The position numbers were made by a program, and so were the translations under genes. From positions 1-16,772 of the forward strand of contig JANBPT010000999.1 of assembly GCA_027575765.1 (NCBI GenBank): a stretch of DNA of 16,772 nucleotides, in the 5' to 3' direction. This DNA is from Tieghemiomyces parasiticus. Taxonomy: Eukaryota; Kickxellomycota; Dimargaritomycetes; Dimargaritales; Dimargaritaceae. This document shows, piece by piece, positions 1 through 9,529 of the stretch (the first letter of the stretch is position 1; each line of letters begins with the position of its first letter). The notes beneath the pieces are model-generated. The model was not told where the DNA came from and searched no databases. It saw only the letters and a list, made by a program, of their open reading frames with translations.

Positions 1-40
1 AATACGCACCAGCACTCACTGGTGTCATATTCTCCTATCG

Positions 41-347
41 CCCCTGCACTCTAATTCCTCTCCTTACTCTACGTTTCCTAATCATGTAATTCTACGGCCC
101 CTTGGCAACCCCACCCCTCGTTCTATTTGTCGATTCATTGTGCGTTCGTGCGCCCCTCACTGATTCATCTCCGCCCCTCGCATCTGTCCGCTAGGCTGCA
201 TGGACCCCTGTCACCCCTCGGCCACCCTACCATGCGCAGGGGTACTGTATTTGTACATGAAGCCCGTCATTCCCGTACGCCGACCGCTTTGTCCACTCGG
301 GTCAAGTCGACAACGAGTCACCCTTTCTCCCCCTCGATTGTGCCCCT
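41..347 (+). promoter_or_regulatory. CCCCT/CCCCTCG motif cluster (STRE-like)
   Basis: The pentamer CCCCT occurs nine times on the plus strand, at 41, 98, 114, 153, 174, 205, 214, 330 and 343. Five of these are the exact heptamer CCCCTCG (114, 174, 214, 330, 343) and one is CCCCTCA (153). Roughly one or two CCCCT would be expected in a C-rich stretch this long. CCCCT/AGGGG is the core of the fungal stress response element bound by Msn2/4-type zinc fingers. Whether it acts as such is inference. It could equally be the pyrimidine-rich promoter of a gene lying left of the window, or a decayed minisatellite, since spacing is irregular. Confidence 0.3.
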
Positions 348-577
348 CGTAACCAGTTCAGGCCGTCAGCCAGCCTCGGGGAATGCGGTGTACCGCTGAC
401 GTGGAGGGGACGAAGTCCACCGGAATACTCTGGCTTTACAAGTGTGCAGTTATTATCCCCTGAAGTCCGACATTCCTTACCATCCACTGGCCGTCACCCT
501 CCCACACCCAACCTGGCGCATCGCATTTTGCGTTATCCATCGTGTAAATAAATTCCACACATTTACCAGCGCTCTCC

Positions 578-589
578 CTCTCTCTCTCT
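578..589. repeat. (CT)6 microsatellite
   Basis: Six perfect CT units sit inside a slightly longer pyrimidine-rich stretch. It is a simple sequence repeat in the left gene desert. No gene lies next to it. Similar short tracts are GA-rich at 3395-3405 and (AAT)4 at 3252-3263. Confidence 0.8.
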
Positions 590-3500
590 GTCAAGCTGTG
601 CTTATATTGCCTATGCAACCGTGGCGGTTCCCGCATGTCGTCGGTGTGTCGACGCAAACAGTGGTTGCAGCATCCGCATGACGGACGGTGGGAAGTGGGC
701 AGACGTAGACAGTGGCGCCTTACATGTTCGTCCGTTAGGGATCGGTTGATGTCGAGATATCCCCATTTTAGCATTCCTCCCACACCACCGGGATATGGAG
801 CATCAACATTCACCCATGAGGTGTGCGAAGCCTTTTGGAGGGGTGTAGGCCTGCGGTTCCGTAATCACCGGATGCCGCGCCTCAGCGATGGCCAAACATG
901 AGAGCTGGAACACAGTGGGTGACGAATTTGGTGGGATCGTGGGCGACTATTATTTCCACTCCCAAATCCCGAATCCTTTCAATTGACTGACACGTCAAAC
1001 GACATGGGCATATGAGTAGGTCTCGCCCCTCCCTCTGGTCCCACATATATTACTGACAGCTGCATTGGGGGCCGAGACCCCAACCTGTGCTATTCACTAA
1101 GAGGCCCGTATCCATAATAGTTCACTGAGATACTGTTCCCGTATCGTTGAGGATACGCCGAGATGATGCGGCTGAGGCTTGTCCGGCCCTGGGGGAGGGG
1201 TGCCCAATGTTCAGTGCCAGAAACAGGTGCTACATTGCAGGAGGCGTAGGGTGTGCAAGTATACTTAGAGCGAGGAAGGGAATAAAGGAATATGATCCAG
1301 TGGGCGCTGTGATGTCCGGGGGGGGCGCACCTCCCGTGAGGGGCAGGTGACCTGTGCATGGCAACGTTCTTGCATCTGAACCCGCATACCGGTCACTTTA
1401 GCGTCGAAATAAGGTGAGTGTTCTAGATACATCTTATTAGCTTCATTATATTAATTTTTCGGGAAGGGGGGGGGAGGCACTCCACCGTGAGTTCTTCAGA
1501 GGCAGTATGCATGCGTGGTGGCTATCCGCCCTGGTTGGTATGTGCATGCTAGGGAGGTGGGTTTGCTTATATTCGATTCCTCGTACACTTAATTCTTGGT
1601 ACGTCGCGGCTGGCACATGCTCTTCCGAGTCATGTCGTCGGACTGCAAAATCAACGCACACTATGCAGTTGATATAGCAGTCTACGGTCAAGGTTACAAG
1701 GATGGCCATGCATAAATTATGTATCCCCCTTCGACCTCTCCTGCATGACCACAGGTCCAACCTGTCTGACCACCCTTACCTATCGCATCGCATCAGGTTT
1801 AGTGCGGTACCGAGCCGCACGGTGCATAAGGAGGTAATAGTATCAGCTATTCTGCAGCCTATACTGTAAACGACAAGTCAGCCCAAGCGACCCACTAGGC
1901 TCGCATCTACCACACATATTCCGCACTAGTTTTATCAATCTCACTCCCACCGCCACTGCAAATTAACGTACAGTAGCGGTACTGTATCTACGGTGGCAAG
2001 CCCGGACGGATCTATCAGCACATAGAGTATATGTTGAGATGATACAATCGAGTGCATTGCCGTGCCTCGGAAGCCAGGAGTAACAGCAGCCATTCAGTCA
2101 GATCTTCCTATCGCTCGTCAGGTTTGGCTATCGTATCGGCCGACTCGGTGAAAGGTCATGTCATCGCACCAGCTAAACCTCATTGGCTTGGGAATTGTGT
2201 ACCCTGTTTGTCCATCTTCTACGTCAATGTCGTCGTTCTCTCATTCCCTCCCCTCAACATCCACCGGGCCGATAGACTAGACCGACGATGCCTGATTTAG
2301 GGTCAGATCCAGTACATCTTTGCTATACAGTTTGAGAATATCTGACCAGCCATGTAGTAATTCAAAGGAAAATCACCCCCACCCTGGTTCAAGTCAATCC
2401 TAACAAGGAAGATGATCACTGTGCCTTATTCAAGTTTTCTCTAAATCAGGTCATTAACCATCTGGCACACCCTGGTCGTATCGGTGTAAGTCACTCTTCG
2501 GGATCATTGCGAGTTCCAACTTATCGCGGTGGAGTAGTTAATTCATTAAATCAGTAGACCTGCTACTCAGAAGGATACTCTTCACGGACGTTTGCAATAA
2601 TGAAACGTAATGCCGGTGAATCACTCAGACTGGCGACTAAATTATAGTAGGTCGGTCCAATTGGCAAGCTCTATATCGCGAATGGAGAACGTTAAAAACA
2701 AGATCACCTCAATGTCTCAATTCCGAAGGTTTAATCTGGTGACCCCGCTAGGAAAGATGCGAGGGAAAATATTCGTCCGTCTTTATTGTTAGACCGCCCT
2801 AAGAAACTCAGGGGCGGTTATCAAACGTCAGACGCCGAAAGGTTCTGAATACCTTCATGTTAATAGTGACAATCCGAGTCACCGCATTCGCTAGCCTTCA
2901 CAGAGAATGGCCATTGTTCACTTCAGTCAGCCCACCCCTTCCCCCCTTTTTTTTTCTTCGCAATGAAGGCTTGGAAGCTTCTGTACGAAAGCGTTTTCTT
3001 TCATGGTTCCCAGGTGGATTAATCTGAACTAGGAGACTAATAAGTGAACAATTAAAAATAGACAGTGACCTCCCCTTGCCAGGACTGGCGTTACATTCAG
3101 ATCCGACACCGGCAGCTGATCATGTACTAATCGCCTATTCATTGGTGGGAATAGGGGAGAAGTGAAACGTCACCAAAAATAGATAATCCCGAGTTAAAAT
3201 TGCCGACAACAGGTATCGGAGAGTAGGTGGCCTGGGTGGGTCATGTGAAGAAATAATAATAATAGACCACGGCAGGTGGGGGACGGACGTGTAGTGTGGA
3301 CCGGGGTGGTATTCATTCCCTTTTGGTCGCCGATGGTGTAAACTTGAGAAGAATATCAACGAGGCAATGCTTCAGGGTTTGGGCGAAGGAAGGTGAGAGA
3401 GAGAGCCAAAGAGCATGTGTGCGTATCTTTGCATGCCTACTGACACGCGGTTCCGGTAGTTAATAGCGGAGGGGATTGATGAGGGCTATTTCAATGGCTG

Positions 3501-3964
3501 GGGGGGCCTACCTCATTTGATAGGAAAAAAGGGCTTGGGTTGGCTCATGGGATGTAGGTTGTCACTCAGCCTTAGTCCTTTTAGTTATTGTAGTTCATTT
3601 AAAGGCGGTCGGATCATCAGTTCCTTAAGACCAGGGGTAGGACCACAGGTACAAGGTTGGGCAATGGTATGGGATTGCTATAGGCAACCGGGCTTGGAGT
3701 TTTGTATACGTTAGGATCGCCGTGACAATACCGGCCGATTGGATTAAACCGTCTGTAGACAGGCTGTAAATGGACTCAAAGTAGATCGATGTAGAATAAT
3801 GAAGTCCGCCCATAAGACCGCCTTAGTGCCAATCCTGACCATCACGTTGTGCGTCCCCAAGTTGTGCAAGGTGAAGGGAGGTAGGCCCTAGATGTTTGGG
3901 CAGCCGAGGCAAGGGTGATATTTTGGAGGGCGCAGTCGTCATGTTGGGTCAAAAGCCGGTCCGG

Positions 3965-5551
3965 TTAAAATAGGGTCTGCGGACCGTGGCCACGGATATT
4001 CTTGGCCTCGAATGTAATGGTGATCAGCCCGATCCCGATGGACATGGCAATAAGGATAATGATGATCCACTCCAGAAACTCGCCATGGTATCCATTCAAG
4101 TGTTCCCGCAGCATAACCAAGAGGTCGCTAATGACGCTGACACGGTGGTTCATGATGTCGGCGCGCTGGGTAATTTCAAGGTATCCCCGTATGGCGTCGT
4201 AGAGTGGCTGGAGCGCCGGTTCGGACCAAAAAATCTCCGGAGTGTCGAGGATGTTGCTGACCAGGTTGACGTTGATGCGCATAATGAACAGCTGTCCAAT
4301 TTTGCGCGAAATGGCCGTCCGCGACATTTTGACCCGGCCCGTCTTGGCCATCCTTTGCGGGATGTGTTTGGTGTCCTCGATCGCCGAGTCGACTAATTCC
4401 TCGTAGAGCGTCAGCTTGACAGACTGGGCGATGGCGTGCGAGATGGCCAACTTGACCATATGGTTCTTGGGGTGGCGCAGGCGGATGACATCATTGTATA
4501 TCATGGGCGGGAACTCCGAGTTGTAGTACAGGTTGAAATCTTCGGTTTGGTGGTCCGACGGATTCAACGGCTCCATTTCGTAGGGGCGAAGTTCGGCAAG
4601 GGCGCGTTGTTCCTCTTCGGCCGTCATGGCCCAGAATACTACTACGCCGTAGTCAAACACAAATATTTCGCTGGTGAGGGGGAACGGATAATTCAAGGCC
4701 AGTTCTGAATCACCCACCACTACCGCCGCTGCCGGCAAAGCAGTGGGGGTGAGGTTCGGGTCCCCGATAAACGGCAGATCGTCGGTGAGCAAGGTGGTCG
4801 ACGGTAGGGTCAAGAGGTCGGCGAACGCCACAGGTTCCGGCTCGGGGCCTACCGCGTCGTGAGGGAAGCCTTGTCGACGGAGGTCTGGGTCACTGGCTGT
4901 GCGGTGGCTAAACACGAACGGCGAATACAGACACTCGTCCAGCAGAATAGGCATGGTCCGACGGGTCTCGCGCCGACGTTGAAGATGCCGAAAAACGGCC
5001 TTAAGGTCGTAGGAGGTGGCCGTACAGTACGCGGTGACCCGGGGAAGGGCGTCCCGTTTGAGTCGTCGCCATAGTTCGGCATTCACACGGCCCGTGAAGG
5101 TCGGATCCTCCGTTAGATGATTAAGTTGGTTATATACGTCGCCATGATGACGAGCGCCGGTCCCGGCCTCGTCATCCGTCCTCTCGGGTGTGCCTTGCCG
5201 TTCGATCTCGTCCGGGAACAGAGCTAACTTTAGTGAAGTTTTGGTGGTGCGGAAGTTTATGCGGGGTTTGGCTGCCCCACCTCGGCTTAACTGGACGGAT
5301 GACTTGCTGTTACGCAGTTTACGGGCGAAGCCAGCCGTGGGTCCGGTCAGGTCACCGCCGCTGGTGCTACCTGGAGATATCACCCGCCGGCGTACGCCGA
5401 GTAGGGGTTGAGTGACTTCGGCCTTCGGTTCCGGTAGGGTGACGCGCCGCGGTGCTGCCGTCGAAGGATGGACCGGGCGGACCGGCTCGACGGCATGATA
5501 GTCTGTCGAGTGGGAAGGCGAGCAGCCCTGACCCAACCCATTATCTGTCAT
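3965..5551 (-). CDS. RMD1: RMD1/Sif2-family DUF155 protein, C-terminal membrane anchor
   Basis: Single-exon gene of 528 residues. The start is the ATG at 5551 (G at -3). The frame extends to an in-frame TAG at 5585-5587 without any earlier ATG, and the codon at 5567-5569 is only GTG. Seen in the protein: a basic, proline-rich, probably disordered N-terminus (1-95); a short RTTKTSLKLALFPD segment (about 101-114) of the type found in fungal RMD1 proteins; RVTAYCTATSYDL (171-183); then the DUF155 core from about 295 (EIFVFDYGVVVFW) through an FNLYYN motif (339-344) and an amphipathic helical region containing NDVIRLRHPKNHMVKLAISHA (from 353). A strongly hydrophobic helix at about 495-515, followed by a short polar tail, is a C-terminal membrane anchor. 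Known for the family: yeast RMD1 and RMD8 are needed for meiotic nuclear division or sporulation, S. pombe Sif2/Sif3 were found as Sad1 interactors, and the mitochondrial relatives are MRX10/RMND1. No presequence is obvious here, so the cytosolic RMD1/RMD8 branch is inferred. Residues 200-290 look like a low-conservation insertion. The biochemical activity is unknown. Confidence 0.85.
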   Translation of the reverse strand: MTDNGLGQGCSPSHSTDYHAVEPVRPVHPSTAAPRRVTLPEPKAEVTQPLLGVRRRVISPGSTSGGDLTGPTAGFARKLRNSKSSVQLSRGGAAKPRINFRTTKTSLKLALFPDEIERQGTPERTDDEAGTGARHHGDVYNQLNHLTEDPTFTGRVNAELWRRLKRDALPRVTAYCTATSYDLKAVFRHLQRRRETRRTMPILLDECLYSPFVFSHRTASDPDLRRQGFPHDAVGPEPEPVAFADLLTLPSTTLLTDDLPFIGDPNLTPTALPAAAVVVGDSELALNYPFPLTSEIFVFDYGVVVFWAMTAEEEQRALAELRPYEMEPLNPSDHQTEDFNLYYNSEFPPMIYNDVIRLRHPKNHMVKLAISHAIAQSVKLTLYEELVDSAIEDTKHIPQRMAKTGRVKMSRTAISRKIGQLFIMRINVNLVSNILDTPEIFWSEPALQPLYDAIRGYLEITQRADIMNHRVSVISDLLVMLREHLNGYHGEFLEWIIIILIAMSIGIGLITITFEAKNIRGHGPQTLF

Positions 5552-5958
5552 GTCGATCTTGGGAATCACTCGTATGGCAGTCGACTATGGTTACAAATGG
5601 GTCGAGTAGGACAGGGGGCCAGCATGTGGAAGTAAAAAGAAGTATAATTGAATGCAGACAGGTGTAAAGCAGTACGTGAACAGATGTAAGACCAGCCCGT
5701 GACGAATCCCATTTGCACATGTGAACCACCATTCCTGTGCTTGTTGGCTTAACTAGGCGGCCAGTCACTAGGCATAGGCCCCATGTGGGGCGTGTCTTAC
5801 CTTGGGCTGGCGGAGTTTACGAGTCGGCTTATGAGTCAGGTGGAGTGTGGGCGAGGGAGAAGCCAAATGAAGTCGCCTCTACAAGGTATGGCTCAGCCGA
5901 GGGCATCGTTAGTGAGCTTAGCACCCTAAAGCGTAAACCAGGGCAATGGTCTGATTGC

Positions 5959-6046
5959 GGGTAAAGGGTGCGGGGACCAGCATTGGGCCTGCTCCTTTGG
6001 GACCCTGGCAGTAGCCCATGTGTGCTAGGGACCGCACCCTTCATCC
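5959..6046. other. Long imperfect hairpin, possible structured RNA or MITE relic
   Basis: The arms AAGGGTGCGG (5964-5973) and CCGCACCCTT (6032-6041) are a perfect 10-bp inverted repeat. Pairing continues outward with 13 of 15 matched DNA positions (5959-5973 against 6032-6046, the outer part including one G-U), and inward in register: AGCA with TGCT, TGGGC with GCCCA, then CTGC with GCAG close to the apical loop. The whole folds on paper as one rod with internal loops, much like a small precursor RNA, and would fold on either strand. It lies about 410 bp upstream of the RMD1-family start codon. Function is not known. A noncoding RNA, a decayed miniature inverted-repeat element or chance are all possible. 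Confidence 0.3.
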
Positions 6047-8238
6047 CACTGACTCTGTAGCCCTTCTCCTTAATGCTGGAGTCGGCTATGCCATTGTCCA
6101 GGGGTCAGCACGACAATGGCGAGCGCTAGCTTCCCCATGAATACCCCCTCCCCGTACTCCTAAGCGGACCGCGTGCCTCGATGGCGCTCCCGTTTATCGA
6201 ATCTACGTTACCTTGTCATGGGGTATGCGATGTCGAATCGTTACGTACGGCTCCATTGATGATATATCATGACGGGGGCAGTACCTATCTTTCCTGTTAA
6301 TTTTCTTTTTCCCGGAGACGATACCCGCTTTAGAATATGGTCGATCTGAGTTAATATCTCCTCGGGTCCAGGGCTGACAGAATCGCATAGTTTCTATTCT
6401 AGCGATAATAGAGTGCGATACGTAGTCGTAAATAATCGTCGGGCATGGCTGTCAGGTTGAGGAGGCCGGAAAGAGAAGGTATGCCTCTCGTTGATCAACT
6501 TTGTCACGAGATCAGAGTCCCGGATCATAGTAACCTAGTATACGGTGTCTATTAATACAACTGGGATATTGTTTTAATCGGTACCGTGCACAAACAGTAC
6601 ACACAGTGTGCGCCATATCGCACTACAGGTAATCTCCTCAATAGATTTGCGTCCTTGCGAAATGTTTACGCCCCTGGTCTCATCCTGACGGACGAACGTA
6701 TGTACCTGTCATGTATCGCACTCACTTGGTCCTTTCTTGCACCCCAGGCTGCTGAACGTATCAGTCCAGACGCCAGCCTCAATTTATAGCTGGCGGGGAG
6801 CCTCCTAGACCTAGCTTGTTATTAACAGCTAACCCGTTAAAAAACCATTCACGCTTAGATTAGTTTAGATATTAATCGCCCTCCGCCCTTACGTGGCCTT
6901 CACGATCGGCACGGATAACGCCTGTCCGGTGACAAGCTTTGCTACATGTCCAGCGGTAACAGGTCCGGGTGGGGTCGGATATCGGCCAGATGATCATCTT
7001 TACGTTATGGCCTTATCCTTTTCCACGCCGCTCTGCTTTATAGTATGTTTCACACGTAGCGTGTGGTTCTGGGAGGGGAAGTAATTGACTAGCATCCAGA
7101 TAAATTGCAAGCTCTAACGGTTGGTAAATAGAGTGAACACTCAATCTGAATCCCCTTTATTCCAAAATGAATTGAATCCAATACCTACTTACGCAGCCGA
7201 CCGCAACGTCATACTCTCAGACCTATAACCCCTCGATTTTTTATTATTATCTTTCCACCACAGCACGAAAACTACGTCGCTGTGGAATCTGGTCCGTATT
7301 GAACTAGGTAGGCTATTCTCCGTGGCCAAATTTGCCCAGGTAGTCGGGCCAATACTAACCATAGTCTTCACGGTGAGCAAAACAAAGGTAATCCACCCGA
7401 AGTGCACCCTTTTCGCATCTGCTCGGCTGAGTGATGCGTATATTGAGTAGGTTGCTGCTCGTATCGATACGTTAATCTATCATCTCCATCTACCGGGCCA
7501 TGTCAAGGTGTCCTCACATACTATCATAGTGACTAAATGCCCGGCTCGGCTCATGAAACCTTGGGAATATCCGTAACATCGTTGGCCGGGTTGATATTAA
7601 TGCCAACATCGCATAGCTGTCCGACCTGTTTCGGACTTCTATTACGTGACATGTTTGGGTATCCACGATTGCCACATCCGCTTGTTTCTTGAAAAGGGCC
7701 GATTAGACCGATTACACACTGTCATGTGAGATGGCTAAACGCACTATATGGCAGCACCAGCAGCACATGATCATATCGTAGTTAAAATAGAGGCTGAGCC
7801 CTTCGGCGCGACTCTCGGCATTGGCGGGTAGTTCAGCTCAGCAGCCATGGAGGCGGGCCGGAGTCTTGCTCTCCCCCCTCGACCGTCATAGCCCAGAAAA
7901 ACACCGCGCTGTAACTACTGCAAAGAGCTTAGTTGGGAGCGGCAGGTTCGTCGCGTTCAGGTCGCGTTTCATTCTGTGCTCGACATGGACAATTATTCCG
8001 GTTATTAGGATACCCACCAAGCCAGGACATGTAACATCCACGGGGATGCCAGATGGCTTCCCCTGGTTTGCTGCTCGTAGTTAGCACATCATGGGCGAGT
8101 GCAGACACTTGTGTATCGACACAGGGGAAGTCCAGTGAACTTTTCGATGGCTCTAACCAAGTCGCGACCGACTTCAAATTTTAGGTGTCCGCCGCACAGT
8201 ATGCTGTAACCTGGGGCAAAGTCTTCCATCTTATTTGG

Positions 8239-8349
8239 CGTCACATCCCGACTTGAAGATGACGGGAAAGGTAACGTCAGTTCATCGGTTGCTTAACTTG
8301 GCTGCAGATTTCGTCTGAAAGCCTGCCGGTCTCAACGTCAGATATGACG
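8239..8349. promoter_or_regulatory. Cluster of five TGACG/CGTCA half-sites
   Basis: CGTCA at 8239-8243, 8275-8279 and 8336-8340, and TGACG at 8260-8264 and 8345-8349. Two of them share the octamer AACGTCAG, and the last two form a small dyad, CGTCA-GATA-TGACG. TGACG is the half-site of ATF/CREB bZIP factors, which in fungi include Atf1-type stress regulators. The cluster is about 1.2 kb upstream of the CPSF-A-like gene, which is far for a fungal promoter, so a regulatory role is speculative. Confidence 0.2.
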
Positions 8350-8798
8350 GAGTAGGTTACTACCCGTTCTTCCAGGAAGAGGGTTCACTTTTTGCGCGGT
8401 CCTGACTGTATGGAGGGCTAGTCAGGATAATAGTGACATGACCTGCCCGCGGTTTGCCCCGCCCATAGCGCTTACTAGTCGGTCTATCCGATCGTTCGAG
8501 TCGTCCCAAAATGAACAGCGGCGGTGGATACGCAATCGAAATCCTCCAGATTGGCATGGCGGGGCTGCCCAAGGCACGAGCAGGTAGATTATTCACGCGC
8601 TTTGGAGACTTCGGAGTTGTGAGTTAGGGTGATCTCGATATACCTAGAGGCACGTTGGAAAAACTATACAATGGAGAGTGAGGACGGAGGAACGATACTG
8701 CTAGCATGCACAACCTAGTGAGTCGAGCTGGCCAAGGAACAGAAAAATAATGAAAAGGGATAGCAATAAGTGCATGACAATGGGCTCGGATTGGGCAT

Positions 8799-8846
8799 GA
8801 CTATAGGACATCCAGTGTAACCGATTATCCGAAGTATCCTATAGTC
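8799..8846. repeat. 10-bp inverted repeat, 28-nt spacer
   Basis: GACTATAGGA (8799-8808) is the exact reverse complement of TCCTATAGTC (8837-8846). After a small mismatch the pairing can resume outside with GGC (8794-8796) and GCC (8850-8852). No gene is adjacent; the next start codon is about 680 bp downstream. It may be a regulator dyad or an RNA hairpin. Roughly one such repeat could arise by chance in this much DNA. Confidence 0.4.
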
Positions 8847-9487
8847 TCGGCCAGTGGCGCGTGACACACCTGAAAGCGTCGATAAGGGTTTAGCGTGCAG
8901 ATTACGGGTACAGGAGGTGCGGCCTTTATCCCTAGGCGGAATAATTACGCCCACGTTCAATGTCCCATGTCGCTTATATTAGAACCCCGTGGCATGTCAC
9001 CCATGGAGCTAGGTAAGCGTCAGAATCTCCACTATATCCTTGTTGCCGATACCAGACGCTACTGGGCAGCTGACAAGGTGTTAGATCTAAAGTGGACTAA
9101 CGGTGGTATGTACCTTCTGAACTTTCGTCGGTGCTTGGTCTTGTGACTTTCCAGAGGCTCCTTATACATTGAACCCCGTATCTACGACGACCAATAGCGC
9201 TTGCAGAAAACTCCTCGCCGTCCAACCTTGCCCCTCGAGGGTAGGGCACGAGTCGTACGACCGTAACTTTAAGCAAAAACGCCCACAACTCTAAACTTGA
9301 TTGGGGAGGAGCCGCCTTTCAATATCCGCCCCAGTGCATATCTCTCAACGGTATGCACGCATATTGGGGATGGAATTGAGCAAGCGCATTCCTGAATCGC
9401 ATCGCATCTATACCAGTCACCTCTGTTCCCCCCAAGAGTTACCCTGTCTGAGCTTTGACCGTCACGCCCCGTATTAATTAGCCATTG

Positions 9488-9492
9488 CCAAT
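9488..9492 (+). promoter_or_regulatory. CCAAT box upstream of CPSF-A-like gene
   Basis: A CCAAT pentamer lies 38 bp upstream of the ATG at 9530 in the same orientation as the gene. CCAAT is the binding site of the fungal HAP/NF-Y complex. A single pentamer is weak evidence, and no TATA box was recognised nearby. Confidence 0.25.
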
Positions 9493-9529
9493 ACTATTAC
9501 ATTGACCTTCAACACCCTCGCTCGAAGAC

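Larger units (their letters stand above)
1..3964. other. Gene desert, left flank
   Basis: No convincing gene was found in almost 4 kb. The open frames are all short (about 100 residues or fewer), overlap each other on both strands, and their translations show no recognisable domain, signal peptide or sustained GC-rich third-codon bias like that of the true genes in this window. I also looked for tRNA A/B boxes and 5S-like motifs and found no paired set. What the stretch does hold is a CCCCT-rich left end (41-347), homopolymer runs (for example G8 at 1318-1325, G9 at 1466-1474, T9 at 2947-2955), a 25-nt pyrimidine run at 2935-2959, and short (CT)n, (GA)n and (AAT)n tracts. It lies downstream of the RMD1-family gene. 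Multi-exon genes with very short exons, or a noncoding transcript, cannot be excluded by eye. Confidence 0.6.
5552..9529. other. Gene desert between divergent genes
   Basis: Nearly 4 kb separate the divergently oriented RMD1-family and CPSF-A-like genes. No frame longer than about 90 residues is seen and none resembles a known protein. No tRNA or rRNA was recognised. Items worth marking are a long imperfect hairpin (5959-6046), a quasi-palindrome GCCCCA-TG-TGGGGC at 5778-5791 about 230 bp upstream of the RMD1-family start, a 10-bp inverted repeat (8799-8846), a cluster of five TGACG half-sites (8239-8349) and a CCAAT box at 9488-9492. The promoters of both flanking genes must lie at the two ends. 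The middle shows nothing I can assign. Confidence 0.6.

Noticed and set aside
1446..1760. 104-codon minus-strand frame in the left desert
   Set aside because: No recognisable domain, mixed codon use unlike the real genes, and a neighbourhood of equally long random frames.
2386..2400. tRNA B-box-like GGTTCAAGTC
   Set aside because: No A box at the right distance and no cloverleaf pairing upstream.
3986..4396. 136-codon plus-strand frame antisense to the RMD1-family gene
   Set aside because: Shadow of the well-supported minus-strand gene, which carries the DUF155 motifs and the membrane helix.
5552..5569. RMD1-family frame extended upstream to 5569
   Set aside because: The codon at 5567-5569 is GTG, not ATG, and an in-frame TAG follows upstream at 5585-5587. 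The ATG at 5551 is the only sensible start.
6259..6270. 12-bp palindrome ATGATATATCAT
   Set aside because: About four 12-bp palindromes are expected by chance in a window of this size, and it is AT-rich.
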